From Ichthyosporea sp. XGB-2017a (taxonomy: Eukaryota; Opisthokonta; Ichthyosporea), in the NCBI GenBank assembly GCA_002811675.1, contig PDIM01000077.1, forward strand, positions 55,653 to 75,919: a stretch of 20,267 nt of DNA, in the 5' to 3' direction. The notes beneath the pieces are model-generated. The model was not told the DNA's origin, did no database searches, and saw only the letters and a program-made list of their open reading frames with translations. How positions within the stretch are numbered: the first letter of the stretch is position 1; each line of letters starts with the position of its first letter. The translations under genes were made by a program, and so were the position numbers. This document shows positions 1 to 8,854 of the stretch, piece after piece.

Positions 1-78
<78 letters not shown>

Positions 79-466
79 AAAAAACCAAAGCAAAACAAAA
101 AGTGCGGACAGAAAAAAAAAAGTCTGAATTTTTTTGTTTTTATACTTTTTTAATAGTTTTTGTATGAAAAAAAGGATTGTATGGAATTTTTCATAGTTAG
201 CGAGAAATTTCTTTTTCATAAAAATCCGACACAAAAAAAAGTTGAAACGTTGAAACAATTTTATTTTTTATTTTTTTTTGTTTTATTTATTTTTTATTTT
301 TTCTATTTTTTCTGTTTTTATTTGTTTTTGTTTTGTTTTGTTTTGTTTTCATTGAAATTTTTGTGTTGTTTTTTATTTGTTATTTGATTTTGCACTTGTT
401 TTGGAAAATCAGGTGTTTCTTTTTTTTGTTTTTGTTTTGTTTTGATTTTGTCTGTGTAAAAGAAAT
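1..466. other. AT-rich 5' flank with poly-A tract
   Basis: The window opens with 77 consecutive A residues, followed by A- and then T-rich low-complexity DNA up to the first start codon. Short reading frames here encode only Phe/Leu/Lys-rich low-complexity peptides, and I do not accept any as a gene. The stretch presumably holds the promoter and 5' UTR of the chromo-repeat gene, but I see no clear TATA box or other site. The homopolymer at base 1 may mark an assembly edge. Confidence 0.6.
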
Positions 467-3400
467 ATGATTCTTTCGGCAGCCGCCTCTGAGGAAATTG
501 CTCAGATGGAAGAAGATGCCGCCACTGGAGGAGGAGGAGGAGAGGAGGGGGGTTTAGAAATCCTGGAGGGCATTGACAGTAATGCACTGTTTGATGCTAT
601 TATGAAGGAAGAAGGGCAAGGGGGGGGAGGAGGAGGAACGGGAGGGAAAGTGCTTCCTATTTCAAATAATGTAAATGTCAGTGGTGCTGTTAATGGCACC
701 CCGCAAGGTGGAGAAGGTCACACTGGGCATGTTAAGGCTGTGATAGGGGCAGAGGCTGTGGGTACTGCAGATAATAATAGCAGTGATAGTAGTAGTAGTA
801 GTAGTAGTAGTAGTGATAGTGATAGTGATAGTGATAGCGGGAGTAGTGATGGTGGTGGGAATAGTAGCAGTAGTAGTGAAGAAAATGAAGAGGGAGAACG
901 AGAGAAAGGCGAGGGGGAGAGTAATACAATAGTTCCCCTTGGGCAGCTGTGGAAGAACATTGTAGGAGGAGGTGCCTCGTCCGGTAATAACAAGAAGCAA
1001 ACTAAAAGGAATAACGAAACGGAGGGAGGGTCAGAGGAGAAGGAGAAGGAGGAAGAAGAGGGTGAGGGAAAAGACGACGAGGAACACGATGTGGAGCTCA
1101 TAGCAGACTATAGCCCAGAGCACAAGAAATACAGGGTAAGATGGGTTAGTTACACACCCGATAATGACTGGTGGATGAGTCCAGAGGACCTTTGTTGTGA
1201 CTATAAGTGCCTGCTGCACTGGGGGTCGGTGCTGGTAAGATGGTTGGAAGATAAAGTCAGTGTGTCGCGGTCAAGTGATTATCGTATTCGTTCAAAATAT
1301 GCGAAGCTGAGAAGGCAACGGAACTTTGGAATTTTATGTGAAGCAACTGTGGTGGAAACTGACGAGGAGGAGGAGGAGGAGAAGCTACAGGCATGGTCTG
1401 GTAATAAGAGGACACGGGGCTATTCTTTGAGGAATGGGTCGAATGGAAGTGGATTAAATGAAGGGGGAGTTGATGGTAACACCACAGTACAAGGAGAAAT
1501 GGAGGAGAAAAGAGTGACCCCCAGAGGTGTGGATGAAAATGACAGTGGTGTAAGTGAGCTCGTGGACTACAACTCGGAAGACGGAGAATACCGCGTGCGT
1601 TGGAAATTCTCTGGAATGGAGGATTCGTTCGTAAAAGCTAAGGGTCTCAAGTGCACTACAAAACTCCTGGAGCATTGGTCTCCAATTTTAGTTGAATTAT
1701 GCCAGGACCTAGTGAGCTCATCTAAGAAAAGCAGCTTAAAAAATGTTCAGACATTTCGACGAAAATATCGATCTATTCAAAAGAATCGGGACTATGGGAT
1801 TCCTGCAGGCGAAAGCAGAGAAGCAAGGACAAATTATATGGCCAGTAGTAGCCGCTGTAAACTGCGAAAGAGAACGAAAGGTAGAGGAAGGCATGATGTT
1901 CAAGCAATTGCCGATTACGAACCCGATACTGGTGAATATAGGCTCAGGTGGAAGGATGGGACCAGCAGGGATGACTGGTGGGTCGCTAGCCATAGAGTGC
2001 TCTGCAACTATGATTGCTCAATAGAATTGATTGAATTTTGGAGCCCTATCCTGGTCTTTCTTTGCGAAAGTAAGGTAAATCGATCTGGAAGAATGTTTGA
2101 GAAAAACTTTGATCTTTGGTTTTGTGAAGTGCGTAACGAGCGGAATAAGTGCCTACCAGACTGTTTTGTTGTTAAAGATGGAGCCCCAGAGTCAGACGTT
2201 GGGGAACGTGAAGAGGAAAAGTGTGAAGAGCGGCGTCAAACACCGCCTCCGAAGCGAAAAAAAAAGCGTATAACATCCAATTATAAGTGGCCTTGCGAAT
2301 TAGAGAAAGCTAAAAAGTCGGGGTCGGGTTCGAGCTTAAATGGGGGGACCCGGAGTTGCGGTAAACAAATGCCTTTCCTGGATCACCAATTGCGTGGAGG
2401 AAAAAAGCTTCATGTTTCTTCGCGTTCTTCTCCTCGGACAGTTGAAGTGCAATCGGCTATTGATACAATTGCCTCAGGCGCCGACCAATACAATCGAGTT
2501 GAAGTTGACATGACTGAAGAATCCTTTAGTGATGGGGTTCTTGATACTTTTGGGGGCGATGATGAAATGCTTGATGCATGTTTGGAAGATAAGAGTGTGA
2601 GCCAAGAGGCTACAACCAAAGATATAGATTGTGTGGAACACAATGGGGTGCCTGGAGAAAAAGGGCTGATTTTAGAACAAGTATCGGAGGCGTATTGCCC
2701 AAGTGAAACTGGAGACGAAGCTACCAATGTGGCGACGAAAAACTCAACATCCGAAGGGAAGGAGACCCCAGTTGATAAAGGGGAAGGCTTGCAATGCTCT
2801 GAATTAAGAGATGAAAATGATTTTGACTCCGATGATAGCCGACATGCAGAGCAGAAAGAAAATAGTGTCACACCCAAGAAATCTAAAAAAGACACGAAAA
2901 TTCCGTATAAATTGCGTAATCGAGATTTGATCAAAACCCCTGATTTATTCAAAATTGAGGTCTCTTGCCCAAAGAAGATGAAATGTAAAATTGAAAAGGG
3001 CGACGATGTCAAAACAAATTCATCGTCGCGATTGACAAGAAGTGCTCGCAAAAGGAAGCTTTTTGGAGCATGTGCCGGTGCCGGAACAAAGGAGAGCCGC
3101 AAACAAATGTCGGCTAAATCTACTGAAGATAAAGGCACCACCATGAAAGTGGACAAAACGAAGTCATGCCCTAATCGAGTGAGAGGCACTTTGGCCTTCT
3201 CTGGCGATGAAAATGCAGGGGAAAAAAATGGTGTTTTAATAGCTAGGGATAATAGTAATACCACTACAACAGAGGGTGTGGAAATGCTTGAAATGGCTTC
3301 TGGTCAAGTCGGGCAAGTGTGTGGGGGCACTTTCCAAAACAGCAACCCAATGCCACAAGTGTCGCAATCTCCGTTCTCGCTACTAACCAATGTTATGAAC

Positions 3401-3763
3401 AATCAACCCCCTATTGCCATGGGCCAACAATTATCTGCACCTCAGATGTTTCCCATGTGGCCCATTTTTCCACAGCAACAGATACAAGTACCACAGCCAC
3501 AGTCACAAGTACAACACCAGCCACAACAGCAACAGTCACAACAACAACAGCTTCACCAATATACACATCAGTACCTTTCACAGCCTCAGCAGCTGCCACA
3601 GCTAAACATACCACAGAATCCACAACAGCAGCCTCCGCAGATACAGCAAGTCGAGCAAGTGTTGCTTCTAGCTCAGCAACTGGGACTATTAACGCCAGAA
3701 TTGGTGTCTCAACTGCGCTCCGCTGTATGCACTTCAAACAATTCTTCACGGGGTGCTTCATGA
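467..3763 (+). CDS. Triple chromo-like-repeat nuclear protein
   Basis: Uninterrupted 1098-codon frame; no intron is needed. Residues 1-206 are Gly-, Ser/Asp- and Glu-rich and disordered. Three homologous units of about 80 residues follow at roughly 207-288, 362-444 and 477-562. Each starts like a chromodomain (D-V-x-x-I-A-D-Y, then Y-R-V-R-W, then D-D-W-W) and ends with an added conserved tail (L-x-x-W-S-P-I-L-V, then a basic R-N-x-G-I stretch). Basic clusters suggest nuclear import (PPPKRKKKR near 593-601). Short Y-x-L-R motifs recur near 318, 464 and 814. The C-terminus from about 990 is Gln/Pro-rich, as in transcriptional co-regulators. Known for the family: chromodomains bind methylated histone tails through an aromatic cage. 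Inferred: a chromatin-associated regulator. Whether the aromatic cage is complete in each unit is unclear; the second unit lacks the W-W pair. The start could instead be the Met at codon 14. Products of this exact architecture are unknown to me. Confidence 0.85.
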   Translation: MILSAAASEEIAQMEEDAATGGGGGEEGGLEILEGIDSNALFDAIMKEEGQGGGGGGTGGKVLPISNNVNVSGAVNGTPQGGEGHTGHVKAVIGAEAVGTADNNSSDSSSSSSSSSDSDSDSDSGSSDGGGNSSSSSEENEEGEREKGEGESNTIVPLGQLWKNIVGGGASSGNNKKQTKRNNETEGGSEEKEKEEEEGEGKDDEEHDVELIADYSPEHKKYRVRWVSYTPDNDWWMSPEDLCCDYKCLLHWGSVLVRWLEDKVSVSRSSDYRIRSKYAKLRRQRNFGILCEATVVETDEEEEEEKLQAWSGNKRTRGYSLRNGSNGSGLNEGGVDGNTTVQGEMEEKRVTPRGVDENDSGVSELVDYNSEDGEYRVRWKFSGMEDSFVKAKGLKCTTKLLEHWSPILVELCQDLVSSSKKSSLKNVQTFRRKYRSIQKNRDYGIPAGESREARTNYMASSSRCKLRKRTKGRGRHDVQAIADYEPDTGEYRLRWKDGTSRDDWWVASHRVLCNYDCSIELIEFWSPILVFLCESKVNRSGRMFEKNFDLWFCEVRNERNKCLPDCFVVKDGAPESDVGEREEEKCEERRQTPPPKRKKKRITSNYKWPCELEKAKKSGSGSSLNGGTRSCGKQMPFLDHQLRGGKKLHVSSRSSPRTVEVQSAIDTIASGADQYNRVEVDMTEESFSDGVLDTFGGDDEMLDACLEDKSVSQEATTKDIDCVEHNGVPGEKGLILEQVSEAYCPSETGDEATNVATKNSTSEGKETPVDKGEGLQCSELRDENDFDSDDSRHAEQKENSVTPKKSKKDTKIPYKLRNRDLIKTPDLFKIEVSCPKKMKCKIEKGDDVKTNSSSRLTRSARKRKLFGACAGAGTKESRKQMSAKSTEDKGTTMKVDKTKSCPNRVRGTLAFSGDENAGEKNGVLIARDNSNTTTTEGVEMLEMASGQVGQVCGGTFQNSNPMPQVSQSPFSLLTNVMNNQPPIAMGQQLSAPQMFPMWPIFPQQQIQVPQPQSQVQHQPQQQQSQQQQLHQYTHQYLSQPQQLPQLNIPQNPQQQPPQIQQVEQVLLLAQQLGLLTPELVSQLRSAVCTSNNSSRGAS

Positions 3764-4873
3764 TACTGCACGCAACTTTGATGCTTCAGTGAGCAATTTA
3801 CTTTCGGGTCGTTTTCTTTCATTAGTAAATATTTCATTCTGTTTTGCTTTGAATTTCAGTATTCAAATCACTTACTCGAAGAGCAATAATATGGTACAGA
3901 ACAACCTTTAAGGCGTACTTAGGTTTTTTTTTCTTTCAACGGGTCGTGATGTATCTATGGTAGCAATCCTTTTACCTTTGAAGTGGAAGAAACTTGGTTT
4001 GCGCTTTATTATTCGGAGAGGTGCGTGCATATTTATAGTGGGATGAAATGAAAGCGATCTATATTGATTTAATCCAGGAACCCAAATGCAAATACTCCTG
4101 CGATGCATCATCGATTTGGCATGATAGTAAATGCAATACACGGTGTTTCGCTTGCGCAACGCCTAATAAAGGGGCATCCCGGATCCTTGTCTTCGTACAA
4201 ATTGCTCTAAGTCATCTTGGGGATCTATAACAAAAGGCAGCAAGGGATCGGAACCGGCTCTCCCCACTTTGCGTCTTTTCCCCGACAAAACTTAATTAAT
4301 GGCTGGAGGTAATACTCCAGGTGTTTTTCATCTTCATTGTTCTGACTGTCTAGCCCAACAGATTATGGGTTCCGCATATGCACAAGAGTATCTGAAAATA
4401 CCAAAGGAGATTTGTAAGAGGTGTTCTTTCTGGTCTGTTGTCTTCTAGTTTTGAACGAAGCCTTCAAATACCCCTTCACGCTCAGGGATTAGAACATTGC
4501 CCGCGCATTTCGGTCTTCTTGCACGTTATTCATAATTAAATAAAATAAAATATCGAGCGGATTAAAAAGCCAATGAATGAATCAAATCCATTAGCTGGTC
4601 AGCACACAACTTAACACAAGACAAATTAGGAACACCAGTCATCGCTCACCAACAATTGATACAAAGAACAAAAATAGAAAAGCCTCCTTTGAAAATTCTG
4701 GCACAGCAAGGAGCGTTCTGGGCGCAGTGGTAACGCGCGTTGGAGGAACTCAATTTGGTCACTGGTTAGCCATTCGACTGTTAGGCATGTTATAAATCTT
4801 TCAGGTTTGTTTCCGTTTCTGTTTATTCATCTTATTCATTCATTCATTCAATATTTGGTTTTTTCTTCTTCTG
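3764..4873. other. Convergent intergenic region (3' flanks)
   Basis: This region of about 1.1 kb separates the stop codons of two convergent genes. It has no convincing coding frame. It holds AATAAA motifs on the + strand (4165-4170 and 4539-4549) that could end the chromo-repeat transcript. A minus-strand AATAAA (4827-4822) lies about 47 nt past the stop of the membrane-protein gene. A short hairpin (TGGAG/CTCCA near 4304) and a small CATT-type microsatellite near 4834-4850 are also present. An A-box-like stretch at 4717-4738 is discussed among the rejected items. Confidence 0.6.
4822..4827 (-). terminator. Poly(A) signal AATAAA
   Basis: A canonical AATAAA hexamer on the minus strand, about 47 nt beyond the stop codon of the type II membrane-protein gene. 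Spacing is typical for a eukaryotic polyadenylation signal. Confidence 0.5.
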
Positions 4874-6565
4874 TTAAGCTCTCCCACCTGGGTAATAGCC
4901 ATTCCAGTCCGTGTAAAGGCCTGGAGTGAAGTTAATCTTGCATTTTGTGCCTTCTTCATTGTTTATGCATAATTCCAAGTCATTGGTCCCTTCAAAGTCC
5001 CACTCACATTCGCCAGTTGTAGAGAACATTTGCTGAGATGCAAAAGCCAACTGTCTGTACATGTCCCACTTATCTACATACTGTCCACCGGGAGTTATGG
5101 AGGTGCAGTTCATTCCTTTGCCCGTATATACTTTAAGACCATCGTACTTGTCCCTTCCCAAAGGCAAACAGTTGCACTCGGGGAGTTTTGATTCCGGGAC
5201 AGCAGAGCAATCGATATCGCCCGGGGCATTGCATTCAATTTCGTATCGAGGGCCACACAGTCTCTGTAAATCTACACTGTATTGAGCCCATGATCCCTTA
5301 AACTCTTTCAAAGGATTTTCTACAACCTTTGGCAGACAACAAGGAACTCCTGCTGGGCAAAGCTCCAATCCCGCGGGCACAACAAAGGTGCCTGGCCATG
5401 TCGTTGGACCAGATGCCCCCGACTGCATGGCAATAGAGGGAGAAGCACTACTGGGTACAAATTTCCCAGTCGTCTCATCCAAATACCCTCGAAGTGATTC
5501 GCAAGAGGTTTGCGGGTTGCGGGTGGATTGCCACCACCATCCAATCACATAGAGGGACTTGGACCATACATTCAATCTCTGAAAAATACCAGTTGCCTCC
5601 AATACATCATGGCAAATGTCATGCGTAGGTCGGTTTGGATTGGACTGCCCCTCTCTCAAAACAACATCACACACCCACTCCATCACTGCGATTATCAGTT
5701 TCGGGTCAGCGTCTGGTCTCGCAGTGCATCCATTCCACTGATTCGGTTGGGTTCCATAACTGAACTTTGCCTTGAACGTTTCACACTGACTGCCCCCGTA
5801 GTCTTCCGTGTAGCACTGGCAAGTCTGTTGTCCATTCGCCCCCGTTACAGGCTGACCCTGGCCCCCGCATGGACTCACATCCATATACGAGGGCAGGACA
5901 TCAAGGGAAGCAGAGGATGTTCCTGGTGTCAGGGTCGACGAAGGAGCACTACTGCTGCTAGTGTCGGGATTAATAGAAGTCGCTGAAGGAGATGGGGCCA
6001 GAGAAGAAGATGATGATATGGGGGAACTGGTGCTGGTAGTACTCATTATAACAGTAGTAGTAGTAGTAGTAGCAACAGAAGAAGAAAAGGAGGAAGGGGT
6101 TGTAACTGTAGGTGTTTCATTACCTCCTTCCCCTCCATTCCCACTCGAGTCGTCTTCTGAATCATTTAGACCCAGCCCCACTCCAAGCCCTACCGACAAC
6201 GCAACAAGTACGACTAGCAGCAACGCCAGTACAATCCACCACACACATCGTCTTTTCTTTTTCCTCTTTTCCTCCTCCCACATGGCCCCGTTCTCCTGTA
6301 TCTCTATTTTCTTCAAATCTTGGTGCTCCCCGACGATATGAATCGTTGCTGCAGCGGCTGCTGCTTCCCGAGTCGCATTATCAACCTGTGGTGCAGTGAG
6401 TTTAGGCTCGCCAGTAGTGGAGTGGGTGCTGTACTCACGGTAGAGGCAGTTGTTATCCCCCTCGGATAGAGAGGAAAAAGCAGTGGCAGCACTGGGTGGG
6501 GCTAAGGTCACCCGTAGACTCTCAGCGGGAGTCACGCTGGCATTATTGTCACTGGTAAGGGACAT
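4874..6565 (-). CDS. Type II membrane protein, EGF-like plus X8-like ectodomain
   Basis: Single-exon frame of 563 residues. Residues 1-107 form a cytoplasmic tail ending in a strongly basic KRKKKRR stop-transfer cluster. Residues 108-131 are one Leu/Val-rich membrane helix with no cleavable signal, so the C-terminal part should face outside. A Ser/Thr/Pro stalk (about 150-225, probably O-glycosylated) leads to a half-EGF-like motif (C233, C249-x-C251, G-G-x-x-C261). The rest is cysteine-rich. Residues 280-299 (C-T-A-R-P-D-A-D-P ... W-V-C) resemble the start of an X8/CBM43 beta-glucan-binding domain. Residues 487-533 (C-T-S-I-T-P-G-G, then C-E-W-D-F-E-G-T) resemble its second half. Canonical X8 has these parts nearly adjacent; here about 187 residues lie between them. 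Inference: a cell-surface glycan-binding or adhesion protein. I do not recognise an orthologue. No catalytic domain is evident. Confidence 0.75.
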   Translation of the reverse strand: MSLTSDNNASVTPAESLRVTLAPPSAATAFSSLSEGDNNCLYREYSTHSTTGEPKLTAPQVDNATREAAAAAATIHIVGEHQDLKKIEIQENGAMWEEEKRKKKRRCVWWIVLALLLVVLVALSVGLGVGLGLNDSEDDSSGNGGEGGNETPTVTTPSSFSSSVATTTTTTVIMSTTSTSSPISSSSSLAPSPSATSINPDTSSSSAPSSTLTPGTSSASLDVLPSYMDVSPCGGQGQPVTGANGQQTCQCYTEDYGGSQCETFKAKFSYGTQPNQWNGCTARPDADPKLIIAVMEWVCDVVLREGQSNPNRPTHDICHDVLEATGIFQRLNVWSKSLYVIGWWWQSTRNPQTSCESLRGYLDETTGKFVPSSASPSIAMQSGASGPTTWPGTFVVPAGLELCPAGVPCCLPKVVENPLKEFKGSWAQYSVDLQRLCGPRYEIECNAPGDIDCSAVPESKLPECNCLPLGRDKYDGLKVYTGKGMNCTSITPGGQYVDKWDMYRQLAFASQQMFSTTGECEWDFEGTNDLELCINNEEGTKCKINFTPGLYTDWNGYYPGGRA

Positions 6566-7173
6566 TATGCGAAATCAGAAATCCCTTTTTTTTTCTTTCT
6601 GCTTCTGTTCTTTTTGTTAAAAAGACGATTAAATTTTGACTGATTCAACGAATCAAAAGAATCCGTTATATTTAAAATCAAAATGAGAAAAGATCAAACT
6701 AAAGAAAAACAAAGACAAAAACAGAGGAAGGGGAGGGGGTGGGGGGTGGTTCTGTTCATTTATATTTCGCCTTTTACAGCCTTTTGTTTTGTTTTGTTTT
6801 GCTGTTTAAAAAAAAAATGAAAAAATAAATAAATAAATAAATAAAGCAAACAGAAATGGAAGGAAAGAATGAAAAATGAAACCAAAAAAAAAAAAAGAAA
6901 CCAAAAAAAAAAAAAAAAAAGTGAAATGAAAATTTTTTTGGTTTCGCGCGGGGCCCAATTTAAGGTGCCGAGGTATTTAAGTTCCCGAGTTATTTTAAGG
7001 TACCGAGTTATTTTTAAGGTGCCGAGTTATTTTAAGGTGCCGAGCCATCGCGCCTAATTTATTATTTTTTATTTTTTTCTTTGAAAAAGATTATGATTTT
7101 TTTGAGAAAGTTTTGATTGAGCCGGTTTGTTTCTTTTTTTTGATTGGTTTTTATTAATGATAGTTTTGAGAAT
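6566..7173. promoter_or_regulatory. Bidirectional promoter region
   Basis: This region of about 600 bp lies between divergent start codons (the membrane protein to the left, the methyltransferase-like gene to the right) and must hold both promoters. It is AT-rich with poly-A/T runs, a TTTTG microsatellite (about 6784-6802) and an AAAT microsatellite (about 6824-6845). A GC-rich patch (about 6944-6957) is followed by a five-copy tandem repeat listed separately. I do not see a clear TATA box in either direction. Confidence 0.55.
6962..7052. repeat. Five tandem copies of an 18-bp CCGAG element
   Basis: Five head-to-tail copies of a unit close to AAGGTGCCGAGTTATTTT lie at 6962-6978, 6979-6996, 6997-7015, 7016-7033 and 7034-7052. 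Lengths vary from 17 to 19 bp through the T run. The core (A)AGG-T-x-CCGAG is the best conserved part. The last copy diverges after CCGAG into CCATCGCG. Its place in a shared promoter, about 120 bp before a start codon, suggests a cluster of protein-binding sites, though simple slippage expansion is possible. Confidence 0.85.
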
Positions 7174-8811
7174 ATGGAAGAGTTGAAAGGAGGAATAGAA
7201 GAAGAAGAAGGAGGAGGAGGAGGAGGAGGAGGAGGAGGAGGAGGGGAAGAAAATAAGGGAATAACGAAATCTCATAAGAAACGCTTAAAAGCAAGTCAAA
7301 GACAACGAAAGGATGAACACTTGAGAGCTATTGTGGAAACGAAACTGGGATTCGAACTTCAGAATGAACTCGAAAGTGAAACTAGGGAAGACAGTGTAGT
7401 TGTGGATCAGAAGAAGAAGCGAAAAAGAAGGGGGGAAAGAAATATTTCAGAGTTGATTTCAATGTATAAATCAATTCCGTCTTGTGTTGATTCTAATCAC
7501 TTTTGGTCTTTGGTCCCGGATATGTGCACTCCTGATCGAAGCCGGTTGATGGACCTGAGGGAAGATCACAATGTTGATGATGGCCTTTCGCATAGTATTC
7601 GTGATGATATTACTAATAATGCAATGAAGAATGATAGAATTCATTCGTCTGTGAATTATGTTGCCATTGAAAAGAAAAGGCAGCTGAAGTTTGAGCGTAA
7701 ACTGCGCAAACAGGTGGAGGATGGGGATTTAAGTGAGGAAGGGATGAGGGAGAGATTGGAAAGGCATGGAAGGAAGTTTAAACAACAGGAGAGACCAGAA
7801 ATCCATGATCAAAAGGGACAAAAAGAAAAGGAGTCCTTGAGAACTACTACTGGGAAGAAGCATCAAGAGGAGTCACCACCATCGCCGTCATTTGCGTTAA
7901 TGTCTGTTGATCGAGGTGAAAGGAAGAGGCTTCAGGTTGAGAACTTTGCGTCTTTATTTGTTCTGTTTGAATGGGGAGCGGGTAGTAGTTGTGGTATTGA
8001 AGGGAATAGAACGGAAAGGACGAGGGAGTGTGGTCTTTCTTTTCTAAAGGAGGCCTTCTTGGCAGATATTGAAGAAGCTAGTACTGATGTTATCGGTGTA
8101 AAAGATGTAAGAAAAGCGGCTTCATCGGGTTATGTTGATTTTTTCATTGATCGTCAGCGATTTAAAGACTCGCACAGTGCGCGTCGTCGCCCTGTTGTGG
8201 TTGATTTCGGAGCTGGGAGTGGCAATTTATGTTTAGGATTGGCAGCTGTGCACCGTCACATCGACTTTGTGTTTGTAGACCGAAATGAGGGCTCTCTTTG
8301 TTTGCTGAAACAAAGAGCTGAAAGCAGCAAGCTTACGAATGTTCGTGTGTGTAAATTTGAGTTTGATTTTAGCAATTTATCTTCGTTTGAGCTTGATACT
8401 TTTGATTTGGGAATCGGACTGCATTGCTGTGGAAATTTCACCGATATGGTGATGGAAATCTGCCGACTAAAGCAGGCAGATTGCATTGTATGCCCGTGCT
8501 GCAATGGAAAAATAGGCCAGGAAAGTGGAAGGCACGACTTATTTCGATATCCGCGAAGTGAATATTTTAGCGAACGGCTGTCTTTGGAAGAGTATCTGAC
8601 CATTTCCCGGGCAGCAGATGATCAAAAAAATTATGCAGCAAAATGCTTAATTGAGTATGACCGTGCGTGGTGGGCGAAAGAGAGTAAAGCGTTTGATGTG
8701 TTCATGTTGAAAATGTACCCGGAAGATGTGTCACCGAAACATCATGTACTGTACTTACGGAACAGAAAAGGCTGCATGACGCGAGGCGAACCAACGCCTT
8801 GTCTGAAGTGA
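7174..8811 (+). CDS. GSTCD-like Methyltransf_32 protein
   Basis: Single-exon frame; the first ATG in context is 7174, giving 545 residues. An in-frame TTG lies upstream at 7144 but is not a likely start. The N-terminus has a Glu/Gly tract (11-24, from a GGA repeat), then Lys/Arg-rich charged coil to about 260. The C-terminal 280 residues form a Rossmann methyltransferase domain. Motif I is DFGAGSG at 344-350, an acidic residue ends strand 2 (F-V-D, 367-369), and GLHCCG is at 415-420 with T-D-M-V following. CPCCNGKI lies at 440-447, then F-R-Y-P-x-S-E-x-F and a late S-P-K-H-H. The paired HxCG...TDMV...CPCC pattern matches animal GSTCD better than TRM13 or METTL25. No thioredoxin or GST domain is visible, so only the methyltransferase half is shared. 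The substrate is unknown. It converges on the guanylate cyclase gene with 43 nt between stops. Confidence 0.8.
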   Translation: MEELKGGIEEEEGGGGGGGGGGGGEENKGITKSHKKRLKASQRQRKDEHLRAIVETKLGFELQNELESETREDSVVVDQKKKRKRRGERNISELISMYKSIPSCVDSNHFWSLVPDMCTPDRSRLMDLREDHNVDDGLSHSIRDDITNNAMKNDRIHSSVNYVAIEKKRQLKFERKLRKQVEDGDLSEEGMRERLERHGRKFKQQERPEIHDQKGQKEKESLRTTTGKKHQEESPPSPSFALMSVDRGERKRLQVENFASLFVLFEWGAGSSCGIEGNRTERTRECGLSFLKEAFLADIEEASTDVIGVKDVRKAASSGYVDFFIDRQRFKDSHSARRRPVVVDFGAGSGNLCLGLAAVHRHIDFVFVDRNEGSLCLLKQRAESSKLTNVRVCKFEFDFSNLSSFELDTFDLGIGLHCCGNFTDMVMEICRLKQADCIVCPCCNGKIGQESGRHDLFRYPRSEYFSERLSLEEYLTISRAADDQKNYAAKCLIEYDRAWWAKESKAFDVFMLKMYPEDVSPKHHVLYLRNRKGCMTRGEPTPCLK

Positions 8812-8812
8812 T

Positions 8813-8818
8813 TTTATT
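8813..8818 (-). terminator. Poly(A) signal AATAAA of the cyclase gene
   Basis: A minus-strand AATAAA lies 37 nt past the guanylate cyclase stop and immediately after the stop of the convergent methyltransferase-like gene. Cleavage downstream of it would fall within the opposite gene's coding sequence, so the two transcripts should overlap. Confidence 0.5.
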
Positions 8819-8854
8819 TACTTTACAGTATATACAGACTAAGAGAATAGGTCA

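Noticed and set aside
1-77. Poly-A tract as the tail of a retrocopy or LINE/SINE.
   Set aside because: Nothing upstream is visible, no target-site duplication can be tested, and the tract coincides with the window edge. A contig end or simple homopolymer is as likely.
160-387. A Phe-rich 75-codon + frame near the window start.
   Set aside because: It is a translation of T-rich low-complexity DNA and not a credible protein.
2410-3264. A 284-codon open frame on the minus strand inside the chromo-repeat gene.
   Set aside because: It is antisense to a well-supported coding region, has no recognisable motif and shows a Ser/Leu-rich composition expected from the complement of the + gene's codons.
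4717-4790. A tRNA-like stretch with an A-box match (GGGCGCAGTGG) and a self-pairing D-arm (GCGC/GCGC).
   Set aside because: No matching acceptor stem, no proper 5-bp anticodon stem and no B box (GGTTCGANNCC) could be found. At most it is a decayed tRNA-derived fragment.
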